Assembly (NCBI RefSeq): GCF_001280845.1
Contig: NZ_LGHP01000001.1
Coordinates: 1,574,435 to 1,638,434, forward strand
DNA length: 64,000 nucleotides
Reading direction: 5' to 3'
DNA from: Bacillus sp. FJAT-28004
Lineage (GTDB): Bacteria; Bacillota; Bacilli; Paenibacillales; Paenibacillaceae
Part shown: positions 52,301 through 61,787 of the stretch, in pieces
Position numbering within the stretch: the stretch's first letter is position 1
How the letters are laid out: each line of letters starts with the position of its first letter
Position numbers and translations under genes: made by a program
Notes under the pieces: generated by a model
The model's database searches: none
What the model saw: only the letters and a program-made list of their open reading frames with translations
Told to the model about the DNA's origin: nothing

Positions 52301-54967
52301 TATCCAGGTTATTACTATAAGGGTTTCGCCGTTAGTCAACTTGAACCGGAATTTCCTCTAGAAGGCCCAAGCGGGGCTACATCCATCTATTATCACCATA
52401 TTCCGGGGCAGCTCGGGCAAACGATGGATTATTTGATCAGCGAACAATCATTGAAATCGAACGGGAGCATTACATTTCCTTCCGTATTCGAAACGAATTT
52501 TTTATGGTTCAAATATCACCTTTATGGGAATAAACCAGGTCAATTCTACGGTAATTCCGACGTTTGGCTCTGGATGCCCAAGGGGATTATCCAGACTAAC
52601 GATCCTCAATTGAACTGGATAACGGGAGAGAGCGGGGATAAATTCTACATCGGGCTAAGCAACTCATCGTCCGATGAAGTTCAGACTTCGATTGAATTGA
52701 ATGCGGAAATCATTGGGTTCAACCCGGCACAGGATTATACCGTAACCATCATCCGCGATAATGGCACACCAGAGCAAGCGGTTATGAGCGGCGGAAGCAT
52801 TCAAACTACGGTATCAAGCAAGGGAATAACTGCTATCATTGTAGAAGGACTCAACATTGACGTGCCGCTGCATCAGGTTAGAACGGCTGATACATCGGAT
52901 GCAAGCTATTTCTTCGATATCCACAGTCCAATCGATGCGGTTAAAGGCATGCTGATCGTTAAGCCCGACGAAACGGTTTATGATGCTTATGTGCAGGCAA
53001 AAACGACGAAACCAGCGACAATCCATTATTCCTTAGATGGCGGGGCTACGTATACCACCATTCCAGATGCGATATATCCGATGGAATGGTCGATACGGGT
53101 AAACGATTTATCCCAAACCTTCACTTATTATGTGGAATCGGACGGGAAACAGACCCGCAAGCGGATACTCTATCTGCCTGATCAGGTAACGACAACTCCA
53201 GTTCAACCGGATTGGCAGGATGGTTCATCTATCATTGTGGATAATACGGAGGCGGAGACAGAAGGCGTCTGGATACGGGATACAACGGCTAACGACTATT
53301 ACTATGATAACTATGTGTATGCCAAATCGACGGCCGGCACAGCGACAAGCAGAATAGTATGGCGGCCTGAGCTGCCGGAAAGTGTTACTTACAGCGTGTA
53401 TTACAAGCTTCCGCAAATAACCACTGCCAGTGAAAATTGGGCAACGAATGCCTCTTTTACCGTTTATTATAGCGGGGGATCCGAAACGGTTACCGTTGAT
53501 GAGACAACGGCCAATGGGACTTGGGTGCACCTGGGAGCTTATCCTTTTGCAGCAGGCGATAGTGGGTATGTGGAATTAACCAATAAGGCCAACAAGTCAC
53601 GGGTTGTTGCCGATGCGATCATGTGGGTGGACCCAAACAGGATGCCGCAATTGGAGTCTGCGGTGATCCTATCGGATCGGGACGAACTGCAGATGACTCA
53701 AACCGCACAACTGAGCGTAACCGGCTATTTGGAAAACGGTCTGATTGGTGATCTGACACAGGCAAATGTGCAGTATTTCGTTGATCGAACCGATCTGGCT
53801 GAAGTGGACAATAGCGGTTTGTTGACCCTTCAAAGTCTCGATGGGGAAACGGATCACATTGAGGTATGGGCCACTGTAACGATTGACGGAGTAACCTTAA
53901 CAACACCTCCTTTGACCATAACGATCAGAGACCTAACGGTTATTGTCGACAGCACAAATACGACTGGGTTATACACGACAGCAGGGTCTTGGAGCCAAAG
54001 CAATTTAGCAGGATACAAAATTGGTGTTAAGTCCCGATACTCTACAGTTCAAGGATCATCAGCGACGTGGAAAGGCCAGTTTCCAGAGGGGAAATATACG
54101 GTCTCCATCTACAAGATCGTCCATACGACGGCAAACGATAATTATGTCAAAGTGGAAGTGAAGCATAAGTCCGTTACCGAGGTCACGTATATCGATGCGA
54201 CAGTCGGCTCGTCGGGTTGGGTTAATCTTGGAACGTTCGACTTCACTGGAGACGGCAGCGAGTATGTTCGTTTAACCAGGGTTACTCCGACAACGGTAGA
54301 TCCGCCAACTCTACCTGCCGATATGATCTATACGAGGGTTGATGCAGTCAAGTTCGAACGGCATTCCGTTAGTCCGGAGCAGCTTGCAAATGGGGTGCCA
54401 GGTAAACCGACTCTTTCGAATAATAGCGGTGTTGCGACAGGCTTACATGATGGAAATTATGAGGTTACGATGAATATGTGGTGGGGAAATAATGGCTCAC
54501 TGTATAAGTTGTACGAGAATGGCCAATTGATCCAAACGAAGTCACTGGCCGATGTATCGCCAGCTGCCCAGACTTCCATTATTCCTATTCAAGGTAAGCC
54601 AAATGGAACCTATGTGTATACATGTGAGTTATCGAATGGGTATGGAACGACTTCATGTGATCCACACACCGTCACCGTGGCTGAGGCGAATCCCGGCAAA
54701 CCTGTGTTGTCCAGTGACAACTGGGATCAAGATGGGAACTATATCATTACTGCTAATATGTGGTGGGGCACGAACGCAGCACAGTATCGATTATATGAAA
54801 ATGGCGAACTTATTGAAACGCAATCTTTATCTTCACACACACCAAGTGCCCAATCGGCAATTACACAAATTTCAGGAAAAGCTCCTGGCAGTTATCAATA
54901 TCGCGGCGAGTTTGTGAATGGTAGTGGAGTAACGGTAAGTGATGTTATACAAATTATTGTAAAATAA
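49352..54967 (+). CDS. Giant secreted multimodular carbohydrate-active protein, catalytic family unrecognised
   Basis: 1,871 aa from GTG 49352, preceded by AAGGAG; upstream TTG starts are less likely. A signal peptide ([16 protein letters not shown]...TTYA) is followed by two tandem golvesin-type beta domains (about 39-354). A beta-sandwich region (about 360-600) and a helical, toroid-like region (about 620-1080, with [20 protein letters not shown] and [20 protein letters not shown]) come next. Then come a beta domain, a third golvesin-like domain (about 1292-1430), an Ig/Big_2-like domain, a fourth golvesin-like domain (about 1529-1673), and two C-terminal repeats beginning PGKP with NMWWG (from 1683 and 1781), as in chitinases and mannanases. 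The beta-sandwich plus alpha-toroid core suggests a polysaccharide lyase or hydrolase. I cannot assign a family. Confidence 0.8.
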   Translation: MSGLVKRKLFFLIVFLVTIVVPFSLVGIRTTYAETLPYQTIIIDDGSITINDVVTPDVGNENNGYSDPNWTTSTGVKGYDNSSSQYTSTAGRSITWNPRLEAGTAKISLYKLNWEDKADSNVKIEIVHNGTTDVLFMDLRPSFGAPAGWVDLGEYYFSGVGEEFVKLTRSTSTTSTILTRADAVKFEGNIQQKEPHKTIIIDDGSLTIDNVVTVDAGNASNGFSAPYWTTSAGVKGYNNSSSKYTDAVGRSITWNPRLEAGTARISFYKLDWADKADSNVKIEIVHNGITDVLFMDLRPSSGPSVGWVDLGEYYFSGDDTEFVRLTRTQPTTGTIITRADAVKFEGNIRQQAPPLPPLRSRTLTNLSYTEKGSIENANYKATFYEAAWDGGKSIVRDMFYKNTDTGNWMPINNVAERLEEQWVLLDGNAGSRTNYYDTMNKRWITFDGISFPDSHTAVLTDSMHGSDYDFQVNWSMSGDKPDVSVAFTPRRDGNYVIGYQSFTTELISGVNEVLNGFRSHAKMVGTVESTSLRELTAPMSLVEKNDGVGNALTYGVFVPSEELPVEFEMTGGVTKQRLGMSLVNNEGSVQPIIYAPQLGTYSQMTAENTYQFHMGLIAQNSSLYEAYEDILRSEYGYSAYRENVADQSLTDAMFNMIDLLKIEPQGDDSVQFVPSPSGWWSRAKGFIDIENEDSVRTSSNAVLLGAYYLTGDDQLYDTRALPSVQYGVSRNGIGWSPTQKKVYGVPSLWKMATLPFDVSSVAAVNQMMGTSAGIGALAQEEYLVRDPDQKDRGPVIQPLMMYRMTGDAQYLQAAKDAADSYILQHIDTPESVDVSKNEFIYYYSKLWMEILELYEETQDPKYLNAAYKEAKRYATMFVARPVPEGTVTIPQPETYNYAESFHWPESGKYQYPRGKLPEDVAGGVQADSWLVSPSGLTFEAGSTTGYYRMNAQEAPFMLRLSLYTGDKLLQDIAHNAVIGRYSSYPGYYYKGFAVSQLEPEFPLEGPSGATSIYYHHIPGQLGQTMDYLISEQSLKSNGSITFPSVFETNFLWFKYHLYGNKPGQFYGNSDVWLWMPKGIIQTNDPQLNWITGESGDKFYIGLSNSSSDEVQTSIELNAEIIGFNPAQDYTVTIIRDNGTPEQAVMSGGSIQTTVSSKGITAIIVEGLNIDVPLHQVRTADTSDASYFFDIHSPIDAVKGMLIVKPDETVYDAYVQAKTTKPATIHYSLDGGATYTTIPDAIYPMEWSIRVNDLSQTFTYYVESDGKQTRKRILYLPDQVTTTPVQPDWQDGSSIIVDNTEAETEGVWIRDTTANDYYYDNYVYAKSTAGTATSRIVWRPELPESVTYSVYYKLPQITTASENWATNASFTVYYSGGSETVTVDETTANGTWVHLGAYPFAAGDSGYVELTNKANKSRVVADAIMWVDPNRMPQLESAVILSDRDELQMTQTAQLSVTGYLENGLIGDLTQANVQYFVDRTDLAEVDNSGLLTLQSLDGETDHIEVWATVTIDGVTLTTPPLTITIRDLTVIVDSTNTTGLYTTAGSWSQSNLAGYKIGVKSRYSTVQGSSATWKGQFPEGKYTVSIYKIVHTTANDNYVKVEVKHKSVTEVTYIDATVGSSGWVNLGTFDFTGDGSEYVRLTRVTPTTVDPPTLPADMIYTRVDAVKFERHSVSPEQLANGVPGKPTLSNNSGVATGLHDGNYEVTMNMWWGNNGSLYKLYENGQLIQTKSLADVSPAAQTSIIPIQGKPNGTYVYTCELSNGYGTTSCDPHTVTVAEANPGKPVLSSDNWDQDGNYIITANMWWGTNAAQYRLYENGELIETQSLSSHTPSAQSAITQISGKAPGSYQYRGEFVNGSGVTVSDVIQIIVK
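49466..50413 (+). repeat. Tandem duplication inside the giant gene (two 474-bp units)
   Basis: Units 49466-49939 and 49940-50413 encode 158-residue domains of the same length with high identity (shared [20 protein letters not shown] and [12 protein letters not shown]). This indicates a recent in-frame duplication of a carbohydrate-binding-like domain. Confidence 0.8.
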
Positions 54968-54971
54968 CACT

Positions 54972-55014
54972 AAGAGCCGAGTGGATGAGAACGATCCATT
55001 CGGCTCTTTATTTA
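54972..55014. terminator. Terminator between the giant gene and the cupin gene
   Basis: AAGAGCCGA.TGGAT pairs with ATCCA.TCGGCTCTT, followed by TATTT. It lies between convergent genes. Confidence 0.8.
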
Positions 55015-55052
55015 CCTGCCTATTTCAAGCTGCGAAGCTTGCGTTAAACTTA

Positions 55053-55790
55053 TTAATATGGATGCTGATAATACTGCTGACCATACATTTGATGGTAGTA
55101 ACCTTGGTTTGGTTTAGCTTGGGTCGATTGAATGGCTTGATTAGGTTGATAAGCTTGATTGGATGGCAAAGTTTGATTAGGTTGAAATTGGGCTTGTTGC
55201 TGGATAGGAGCTTGGCTATGCTTTTGCATATTTTTGCTTTGACCTTTTACCGGATTATAGCTGCAATTGCTCGGAGGGCCAAGAATAACGGTATCTGTTA
55301 AAGGAGCTAACGTGTTTTCTAGTTTTTCTTGATCCAAGCAGTAGGTATACGCAAGTATGTTAGTTGGAGTTAACCTTAAAATATCGGAGCCAAAAATGAC
55401 TTGAGGGGTTGGCGCATCAAAGATTGCAAGCAGATGCGTGTTATCGACAGTCGCCATTTCATAGTGCCACCACCCTTGAGGGATGTTAACGACTTGGGCT
55501 GGATGCACAAGGTAATGAAGGAATTCATTCGTAAAAGGATTCATTAGCGCGATTTCAGCTGCACCCGAAATACAATAAACGAGCTCAGCGGCATTCTGAT
55601 GGTAATGAGGCTCAACGACGTTGCTTTTGCTAAGGTAGATATCTAGAAGAGATAGATTAGTTAACGTATTCAATTGCTTGACTGACAGCAAATTGATGTA
55701 GTTATAAGGATCTTTTTTGAAAAAAGAATTGTTGTTCATATCATAGGCAAATTCCGTCTGTGGAGACGTATAATCCATATACGAAGTCAT
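55053..55790 (-). CDS. Cupin-domain protein with Gln/Asn/Pro-rich C-terminal tail
   Basis: About 245 aa from ATG 55790; a further ATG at 55814 lacks a ribosome site. A cupin domain (about 40-170) has metal-ligand motifs PHYHQNAAELVYCISG (HxH and Glu) and IPQGWWHYE, resembling the single domains of oxalate decarboxylase-like and spore-associated cupins. No signal peptide is visible. The last 75 residues are rich in Gln, Asn, Pro and Tyr, with QPNQ-type repeats and an end YYHQMYGQQYYQHPY. Such tails are common in spore coat proteins, so a coat role is possible. Enzyme activity is unproven. Confidence 0.8.
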   Translation of the reverse strand: MTSYMDYTSPQTEFAYDMNNNSFFKKDPYNYINLLSVKQLNTLTNLSLLDIYLSKSNVVEPHYHQNAAELVYCISGAAEIALMNPFTNEFLHYLVHPAQVVNIPQGWWHYEMATVDNTHLLAIFDAPTPQVIFGSDILRLTPTNILAYTYCLDQEKLENTLAPLTDTVILGPPSNCSYNPVKGQSKNMQKHSQAPIQQQAQFQPNQTLPSNQAYQPNQAIQSTQAKPNQGYYHQMYGQQYYQHPY

Positions 55791-55875
55791 TTGAAAATCC
55801 TGCCCCTCTTCCATATACTGGTTGAATGTTTACTGGGTTAGGATATGTGTTTGCCTATGCCCTTGTGATAGTTTT

Positions 55876-55937
55876 TCAAAAAAACAAGGCTGACGACTGC
55901 TTGAATAACGATGCAGTCATCGGCCTTGTTTTTATTT
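55876..55937. terminator. Terminator of the GH4 gene (bidirectional)
   Basis: AAAACAAGGC.GACGACTGC pairs with GCAGTC.TC.GCCTTGTTTT. A/T runs flank the stem on both sides. Confidence 0.8.
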
Positions 55938-55955
55938 TGCTTGCGCTTGTAATAT

Positions 55956-57254
55956 TTATTTGTAGCTTGGAAGCCAGTTGCCATGCGCTTCGATAAGCTC
56001 ATCACATAGCGAAACGATGTCATCCATTGACAGCTCTGCAGATGTATGCGGATCAAGCATGGCAGCGTGATAAATATGATCGCGCTTGCCAGTAATCGCA
56101 GCTTCGATTGTCAATAGTTGCGTGTTGATGTTCGTGCGGTTTAACGCTGCAAGCTGTGGCGGCAGATCACCGACGTATGTAGGTGTAACGCCATTCGCAT
56201 CAACCAGACACGGTACTTCAACGCAAGCTTCTTTAGGCAGATTTGTAATTAGCCCAGTGTTCATCACGTTGCCGCCAATTTTGAACGGATTGTTGGATTC
56301 TATGGCTTCAAGAATGTATGAAGCATATTCATGGCTGCGGCAGTGCTCAAGGTTGCTGTCATTGATAAGCGATTCGCGCATCGATTTCCAGCCTTCAATT
56401 TGATTTACACAGCGGCGAGGATACTCATCGAGAGGAATGTTGAAACGCTCGATTAACTCTGGATAATTGCGTTTGATGAAGTATGGATGATATTCAGCAT
56501 TATGTTCAGAAGATTCGGTAATGTAGTAGCCGAATTTCAACATCAGCTCGTAGCGAACCATATCATTATGCTTCTCCAATTGCTTCTCGGCTGCACGGCG
56601 TTTGATTTCTGGGTAGAGATCAACACCGTCTTTGCTCGCTTCAAGCAGCCACGCCATATGGTTAATGCCTGCAATTTTGTATTTAACACCCGTTGTGTCC
56701 ATACCCAAATGATCAAATAGATGCGGTACGCATACTTGTACACTGTGGCATAAGCCAACTGTTTTGACGCCGCCGTATGTGTTCATGACATTAGTTAGCA
56801 CTGCCATCGGATTCGTGTAGTTAAGGAACAAAGCATCTGGACAAACCTCGTTAATATCGCGAGCGAAATCAAGCATAACAGGAATGGTGCGCAGATTACG
56901 GAATATGCCGCCAATACCTACTGTATCGGCAATGGTTTGGCGTAAGCCATATTTTTTTGGAATCTCAAAATCGGTAATAGTGCAAGGGTCATAGCCGCCG
57001 ACTTGAATGGCGTTTACGATGTATTTGGCTCCGCGGAGCGCTTCTTTTCGGTCTGTATAAGCCTTAATTTGACAGGTGCTTTCACTTGTTTTTTTAATGT
57101 TAAGGAGCATTTGCTCGGAATCGAGAAGACGCTCAGCATCAATGTCAAATAAAGCAATTTCAAAACCTTGCAGTGCAGGCGTTTGCATGACATCTCCAAG
57201 AATATTTTTGGCAAAAACGCTGCTTCCTGCGCCGATAAAAGTAATTTTAGGCAT
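55956..57254 (-). CDS. melA: GH4 alpha-galactosidase/6-phospho-independent glucosidase family (MelA-like)
   Basis: 432-residue NAD+- and metal-dependent GH4 enzyme that cleaves alpha-galactosides through 3-keto elimination chemistry. The NAD site is ITFIGAGSSVFAKNILGDVM. The metal and catalytic motifs are FLNYTNPMAVLTNV, GLCHSVQVC and INHMAWLL. The sequence is closest in style to Bacillus MelA (melibiose and raffinose use). It is divergent from an AraC-type regulator 148 bp away, which probably activates it. Alternative substrates (alpha-glucosides) are possible within GH4. Confidence 0.88.
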   Translation of the reverse strand: MPKITFIGAGSSVFAKNILGDVMQTPALQGFEIALFDIDAERLLDSEQMLLNIKKTSESTCQIKAYTDRKEALRGAKYIVNAIQVGGYDPCTITDFEIPKKYGLRQTIADTVGIGGIFRNLRTIPVMLDFARDINEVCPDALFLNYTNPMAVLTNVMNTYGGVKTVGLCHSVQVCVPHLFDHLGMDTTGVKYKIAGINHMAWLLEASKDGVDLYPEIKRRAAEKQLEKHNDMVRYELMLKFGYYITESSEHNAEYHPYFIKRNYPELIERFNIPLDEYPRRCVNQIEGWKSMRESLINDSNLEHCRSHEYASYILEAIESNNPFKIGGNVMNTGLITNLPKEACVEVPCLVDANGVTPTYVGDLPPQLAALNRTNINTQLLTIEAAITGKRDHIYHAAMLDPHTSAELSMDDIVSLCDELIEAHGNWLPSYK

Positions 57255-57402
57255 TAGACAATAGCCTCCTATTGGATGATTGCTGACTCCTCTAGTATAA
57301 GGAGAACAACTGTAAATGAATATGGAAGGAACGAAGCATTATATGGAGAAATGTTGCATCTTTTAGTATGCTTATAGGAATGAGCTTGTTGGAGGTGTAA
57401 AG

Positions 57403-58257
57403 GTGGCAACGCATCATCGTTTTTCCATGAGTATTAATACAGCCCCGCTTAAAGGCGAAATGTCGGTATTGTTTAGCGGAAGCGGCGAACCAGTAGGAGG
57501 CCATTTTATTGGACCGGCCGTTCATGATTATTATTTGATTCACATTGTGCTGGATGGAGAGGGCGTATTCGAAACGCTGGGTAAGACTTATCACTGCAGC
57601 GCGGGTGATGCATTCGTCATTTTCCCAGACATTTTGGTGAAATACGTGGCAAGCATGAATAATCCTTGGAAATATACTTGGGTGGGCTTCTCAGGAGATA
57701 TTGTAGAGTCTTCTCTTAGTTCCATTGGTATTACACCAGATCTTGCTGTTATTCGCGGATTCTCGCTGCCTGCGGTCGATAGGATGTTCAGGAAAATGCG
57801 CAAAGGTATGGAGAAAACGAATGCCCCGGCGCTTGGCAATATGGAGGCTTCTGGCTGGCTGAGATTAATATTGCATGAGCTTGGACGTATGAATCTTACG
57901 AGAATAGCCGACGAGATCGTACCAGAGTCTCGTTCTTATCGACAAATCGATCAGGCTATCCGCCTAATCTCCTTGCAATATGGACAACAGCTCTCGATAG
58001 AGGAAATCGCACGAACACTCGGCTATCATCGCGCGCATTTAACGAGATTATTCAAGGATGCAACTGGCTTGCCGCCTATGCAATATTTGCTAAAGGTACG
58101 AATGAAGAAGGCGGAGGAGCTGTTAGAAGGGGAGCTTACTATTGCCCAAATTGCGACCTCTGTCGGCTTCAATGATCCGCTCTTTTTCACCAAGCAATTT
58201 CATAAATGGAGCGGACAATCACCTACGGAATTCCGGAAAAACTTGATTAAGGAATAG
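57403..58257 (+). CDS. AraC-family regulator with N-terminal cupin domain
   Basis: 284 aa. The N-terminal sugar-binding cupin domain (YYLIHIVLDGEGVFETLGKT and AGDAFVIFPD) is followed by a C-terminal HTH (about 185-284) with LSIEEIARTLGYHRAHLTRL and VGFNDPLFFTKQFHKWSGQS. The start is GTG with GGAGGTG five bases before it. It is divergent from the GH4 alpha-galactosidase gene and is its likely activator, comparable to MsmR/MelR regulators. Confidence 0.92.
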   Translation: MATHHRFSMSINTAPLKGEMSVLFSGSGEPVGGHFIGPAVHDYYLIHIVLDGEGVFETLGKTYHCSAGDAFVIFPDILVKYVASMNNPWKYTWVGFSGDIVESSLSSIGITPDLAVIRGFSLPAVDRMFRKMRKGMEKTNAPALGNMEASGWLRLILHELGRMNLTRIADEIVPESRSYRQIDQAIRLISLQYGQQLSIEEIARTLGYHRAHLTRLFKDATGLPPMQYLLKVRMKKAEELLEGELTIAQIATSVGFNDPLFFTKQFHKWSGQSPTEFRKNLIKE

Positions 58258-58287
58258 ATTCACAAATGACAGCACGATTATCTGGAG

Positions 58288-58316
58288 GAGGCAGCGCAAT
58301 ACTTGCGACTGCCTTT
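58288..58316 (+). terminator. Terminator of the AraC gene
   Basis: GGCAG.GCAA pairs with TTGC..CTGCC around a three-base loop, followed by TTTT. It is short. Confidence 0.5.
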
Positions 58317-58482
58317 TACCTGTTCACGGGCAGAAGAGTGGATCAACTGAACAAAGGTTTGTGGATAAAATATCCATAAATGCAACCTTAATGACCACGT
58401 AGGAGTCTAATTCATTGTGAGCATATGATCCGCTTTGAAATGAAACCTATCCATTAAAATAGCGTTAATAGGAGGATTTTAA

Positions 58483-59070
58483 GTGAAGTTCAAAATATGG
58501 TTTGTCATGATTTCAGTCGTTTGCCTACTTAGTGCCTGTGAGATGGAAGAGAATAATGGCGCAGAGAGTAGCAGTGGGAAAATGGTGTCAAGTGAGTCAG
58601 AAGAGATACAATCTGCAAATAGTGAGAATCAGTTAACCGAAGAAATGGACGAGGTCATTTCAAATCACATTATACAGAAATACTCAACGGTATCTACTCA
58701 AACGGAGAAGCAATTTGAGGTACATCACGTTTATGGCACGAGCGAATTATCTGGGATCATTACTGCATATATGCATTCCTATTTTGGCGGGTTTAAAAAA
58801 TCTACTGGCATAGAAAATCAAGTGGGACATTCATTGCCTGCAGTTATTCGTTTAAAGAAAAAAGCAACAGGATATGTTGTAATCGAATATACAGAACCGA
58901 AAGACGGTAATCTCTATCAGTCTTCTTTGAAAAAAATGTTCCCAGAAAAATATTTAAATAGGTTACATCAAGATAGTGGAAATATAGAGGACTTGCAAAA
59001 AGAGATGGATGGCAAAGTGTTGCAATGGCTGGCAGAAGTGGAAAGTAATTCGACTAGCCCTGCTGGATAA
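58483..59070 (+). CDS. Lipoprotein of unknown function
   Basis: 195 aa from a GTG preceded by AGGAGG. The signal ends VVCLLSACE with a lipobox Cys near residue 19. A Ser/Glu-rich linker is followed by a mixed domain (about 55-190) with QFEVHHVYGTSELSGIITAY and HSLPAVIRLKKKATGYVVIE. I do not recognise the family. It is A+T-richer than its surroundings and stands alone. Confidence 0.8.
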   Translation: MKFKIWFVMISVVCLLSACEMEENNGAESSSGKMVSSESEEIQSANSENQLTEEMDEVISNHIIQKYSTVSTQTEKQFEVHHVYGTSELSGIITAYMHSYFGGFKKSTGIENQVGHSLPAVIRLKKKATGYVVIEYTEPKDGNLYQSSLKKMFPEKYLNRLHQDSGNIEDLQKEMDGKVLQWLAEVESNSTSPAG

Positions 59071-59248
59071 TTTTATTAAATATAAGGAAAATACAATAGT
59101 TACTTTTTGTATAGTATGTATATTTCATATAATATAGTGATCTTTTTTTCACTACTTACATTTTGAAACAAACTTCACTAGAATAGAGATGCAAGCTAAA
59201 GAAAACATTTCGATTGCTATTTTACAATTCAAGAGGAGATGAGTAGAG

Positions 59249-60190
59249 ATGCAATTTCGTCAATTAGGGAAAAGTGGATTAAAGGTTAGCGAGATCAGCC
59301 TGGGAAGCTGGTTGACATACGGAGGATACGTAGAACGCGAGAACGCGGTGAATGCAATTCAAACCGCCTATGGGCTTGGCATTAATTTTTTTGATACAGC
59401 AAATGTTTATGAGAGGGGAGAAGCAGAGAAGTTGATGGGCGAGTCGCTTCGTGCTTTTCCTCGGGAATCCTATGTGCTTGCAACCAAAGTATTTGGCCAG
59501 ATGGGCGACGGTCCAAATGATCGGGGATTATCGCGCAAACATATTATGGAGCAATGTAACGCCAGCCTGAAACGGCTTGGAGCTGATTATGTAGATTTGT
59601 ATTACTGTCACCGTCATGATCCGAGTACTCCGATGGAAGAGACTCTGCGTGCACTCGACGATTTGGTTCGTCAAGGGAAAGTGTTGTACGTTGGCGTCAG
59701 CGAATGGACAACAGCTCAAATGGTGGAAGCGCATGCCATAGCCGATCGTTACTTATTAGATCGAATCGTGGTTAACCAACCGATTTATAATATGTTCAAC
59801 CGTTATATTGAGAAGGAAGTCATCCCTTATGGAGAGCGCGGCGGAATTGGACAAGTCGTGTTTTCGCCGCTAGCTCAAGGACTGTTGACTGGCAAGTACA
59901 GTTCCGTGAATGAAGTACCCGCGGACAGTCGTGCTGCGAAGCTCGATGGCATGCGCAAGGGTGTTACCGAGGAGAAAATCAACAAAGTGCGCGAGCTCAG
60001 TGTTGTGGCAAGTGAGCTGGAGCTAACAGTGGGGCAGCTCGCTCTTTCTTGGATTTTGCGGCAGCCGAATGTTTCTAGTGCACTAGTTGGAGCAAGTTCC
60101 CCTGTACAGGTGGAAGAGAACGTGAAGGCGGCAGGCATCGTGCTAAGTGCAGATGTTTTAGAACGTATTGAACAAATCGTAGGCTCATAA
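59249..60190 (+). CDS. Aldo/keto reductase (YghZ/Kv-beta-like subgroup)
   Basis: 313 aa, begins MQFRQLGKSGLKVSEISLGS. The catalytic tetrad is visible in NFFDTANVYERGEAE (Asp, Tyr), ATKVFG (Lys) and YYCHRHDP (His). GVSEWTTAQM and LVGASSPVQVEENV are NADP-site patterns of the YghZ-like subgroup. AAGAGGAG precedes the ATG. It is followed at 15 bases by an SDR gene in the same operon, suggesting reduction of a sugar or other carbonyl in tandem. Confidence 0.93.
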   Translation: MQFRQLGKSGLKVSEISLGSWLTYGGYVERENAVNAIQTAYGLGINFFDTANVYERGEAEKLMGESLRAFPRESYVLATKVFGQMGDGPNDRGLSRKHIMEQCNASLKRLGADYVDLYYCHRHDPSTPMEETLRALDDLVRQGKVLYVGVSEWTTAQMVEAHAIADRYLLDRIVVNQPIYNMFNRYIEKEVIPYGERGGIGQVVFSPLAQGLLTGKYSSVNEVPADSRAAKLDGMRKGVTEEKINKVRELSVVASELELTVGQLALSWILRQPNVSSALVGASSPVQVEENVKAAGIVLSADVLERIEQIVGS

Positions 60191-60205
60191 TAAGGAGTGA
60201 ATGAA

Positions 60206-61063
60206 GTGCCGAAAGTAGTGGTTACAGGCGGTAGCGGTATGCTGGGCAAATGGGTGGTCAAGCATTTTGTCGATCAGGGATACGAGGTCATAAATGCGGA
60301 CGTAAAACATCCGGCAGAGCCATTGTGCCGTACCGTAATCGTTGATTTGAACAATTTGGGCGAAGTATACGGCGTCTTGGCTGGTGCTGATGCAGTCGTA
60401 CATTTGGCAGCGATTCCAGTTGCTTACTCGCATCCGAATGAGGTTACGTTTCACAACAATGTGATGTCTACCTACAATATATTGGAGGCTGCGGCGGGTC
60501 TTGGTATCCGCAAGGCAGTCATCGCTTCAAGCGAATCTTCCTACGGTCTGGTGTTTGCCAAAGAGAAATTCGGCCCACAATATGTACCTGTCGATGAAGA
60601 ACATCCGCAGCTTCCGGAGGACAGCTATGGATTGTCCAAAATCGTTAACGAACAAACGGCGGATATGATCAATCGGCGAACAGGTATGCAGGTGGTGTCA
60701 TTCCGTCTTGGCAATGTCATTGCGCCTGAAGCGTATGAGAGATTCGAGTCATTTATTCATGATCCCGAGCAGCGCGAACGTATTTTATGGAGCTACATCG
60801 ATACTAGAGATGCAGCTGAGGCTTGTCAGCTAGCTATTGAAGCAGAGGGACTAGGAAGCGTGGCGATCAATCTTGCCGCGGATGATTCCAGCATGGCGCT
60901 GCCAAGCCGGGCGCTTATGGCAGCACGTTTTCCCGAGGTCAATGATTTCCGCAAGCCGTTGGAGGGGCACGAAACACTCCTCAGCAATGAGAAGGCCAAA
61001 CGGCTTCTCAACTGGATGCCGAGGCATGCATGGCGCGATTATGTCAACGGCTGGAGCGAGTGA
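60206..61063 (+). CDS. NAD(P)-dependent extended short-chain dehydrogenase/epimerase-type protein
   Basis: 285 aa. The Rossmann motif is KVVVTGGSGMLGKWVVKHF, followed by VVHLAAIPVAYSHPNEVTFH, Ser in ASSESSYG and the catalytic Tyr-x3-Lys in EDSYGLSKIVNEQTAD. SFRLGNVIAPEAYERFESF is typical of sugar nucleotide- or uronate-dehydrogenase-like members. GTG 60206 lies eight bases after AAGGAG. It is co-transcribed with the aldo/keto reductase and ends before a strong terminator. Substrate unknown. Confidence 0.9.
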   Translation: MPKVVVTGGSGMLGKWVVKHFVDQGYEVINADVKHPAEPLCRTVIVDLNNLGEVYGVLAGADAVVHLAAIPVAYSHPNEVTFHNNVMSTYNILEAAAGLGIRKAVIASSESSYGLVFAKEKFGPQYVPVDEEHPQLPEDSYGLSKIVNEQTADMINRRTGMQVVSFRLGNVIAPEAYERFESFIHDPEQRERILWSYIDTRDAAEACQLAIEAEGLGSVAINLAADDSSMALPSRALMAARFPEVNDFRKPLEGHETLLSNEKAKRLLNWMPRHAWRDYVNGWSE

Positions 61064-61089
61064 CGTTCATAGCCGTAGATTTATTTTTA

Positions 61090-61135
61090 AAAGCAGAGCA
61101 TGGAGAGTCAATATCTCCATTGCTCTGCTTTTTTT
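61090..61135 (+). terminator. Terminator of the AKR-SDR operon
   Basis: AAGCAGAGCATGGAGA pairs with TCTCCATTGCTCTGCTT, followed by seven T residues. Confidence 0.9.
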
Positions 61136-61295
61136 GCGTCATGCACTTTTGAATAGTTAGCTCATTCGTGTAAGAAATCATTGCAATCAAACGTTAAGGT
61201 AAGGAACGGTTAATATTTGGATTTTTGCGGTAGCGTGTTATTTTTAGACGATTTCGGGGTAAACCTACTTATACGCGAAAAGGAGCTGATAAAGC

Positions 61296-61502
61296 ATGTC
61301 AGATAACGAAAACAAGCCGCTGGAAGTTCCTGAGACGAATCCAGGACATGAGCCAGAAATTACACCTCCGAAATCGCCGGTGATCAAGCCTGATCAGCCC
61401 ATTCCAGAAATCGAGCCTCAGACTATCCCAGAGATTAAACCAGAGGTTGTACCTGAGATCAAGCCGGACATCCCTCCCGAGATTCCGCCAAAACAATACT
61501 AG
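61296..61502 (+). CDS. Short proline/glutamate-rich PEIKP-repeat protein
   Basis: 68 aa, starting with AAAGGAG nine bases upstream of ATG. It has no signal peptide or cysteine. Most of the sequence is a degenerate repeat of (I/V)PEI(K/E)P, for example QTIPEIKPEVVPEIKPDIPP. It should be extended and charged, like linkers or spore/stress miniproteins. I recognise no family. A good ribosome site and a terminator make expression plausible. Confidence 0.7.
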   Translation: MSDNENKPLEVPETNPGHEPEITPPKSPVIKPDQPIPEIEPQTIPEIKPEVVPEIKPDIPPEIPPKQY

Positions 61503-61529
61503 CGACTAGTCTCAAATGCAATCAAGCCC

Positions 61530-61572
61530 TAAGGCCGGATTTCTCCTTGTAGGAGGAGTTCCGGCCTTTTTT
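61530..61572 (+). terminator. Terminator of the PEIKP-repeat gene
   Basis: AAGGCCGGA pairs with TCCGGCCTT around an inner CTCCT/AGGAG hairpin, with six T residues. Confidence 0.9.
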
Positions 61573-61649
61573 GGCTGTTAATCTGTCCAAACACTGCAAG
61601 TTTTGGCTCGATATACTGCATAGAGAACATATTATGGGGGTGCAACGCA

Positions 61650-61787
61650 ATGATAACGATTAGTTTATGCATGATTGTAAAAAACGAGGAGCAAATTCTA
61701 GCAAAATGCTTAGATAGGGGGCATTCTCTCCAAATTATTTGCAAGTGTCTTTTTTCAAACGGTTATAGTAACAACATTTACGTTTGA
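61650..61787 (+). pseudogene. Truncated family 2 glycosyltransferase, N-terminal remnant
   Basis: ATG 61650 has GGGGGTG upstream and encodes MITISLCMIVKNEEQILAKC, the typical start of GT2 enzymes. After about 23 residues the similarity is lost and the frame ends at 61787 (45 codons). A full GT2 domain needs at least 200 residues, so this is a decayed or recombined gene end. Confidence 0.65.
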
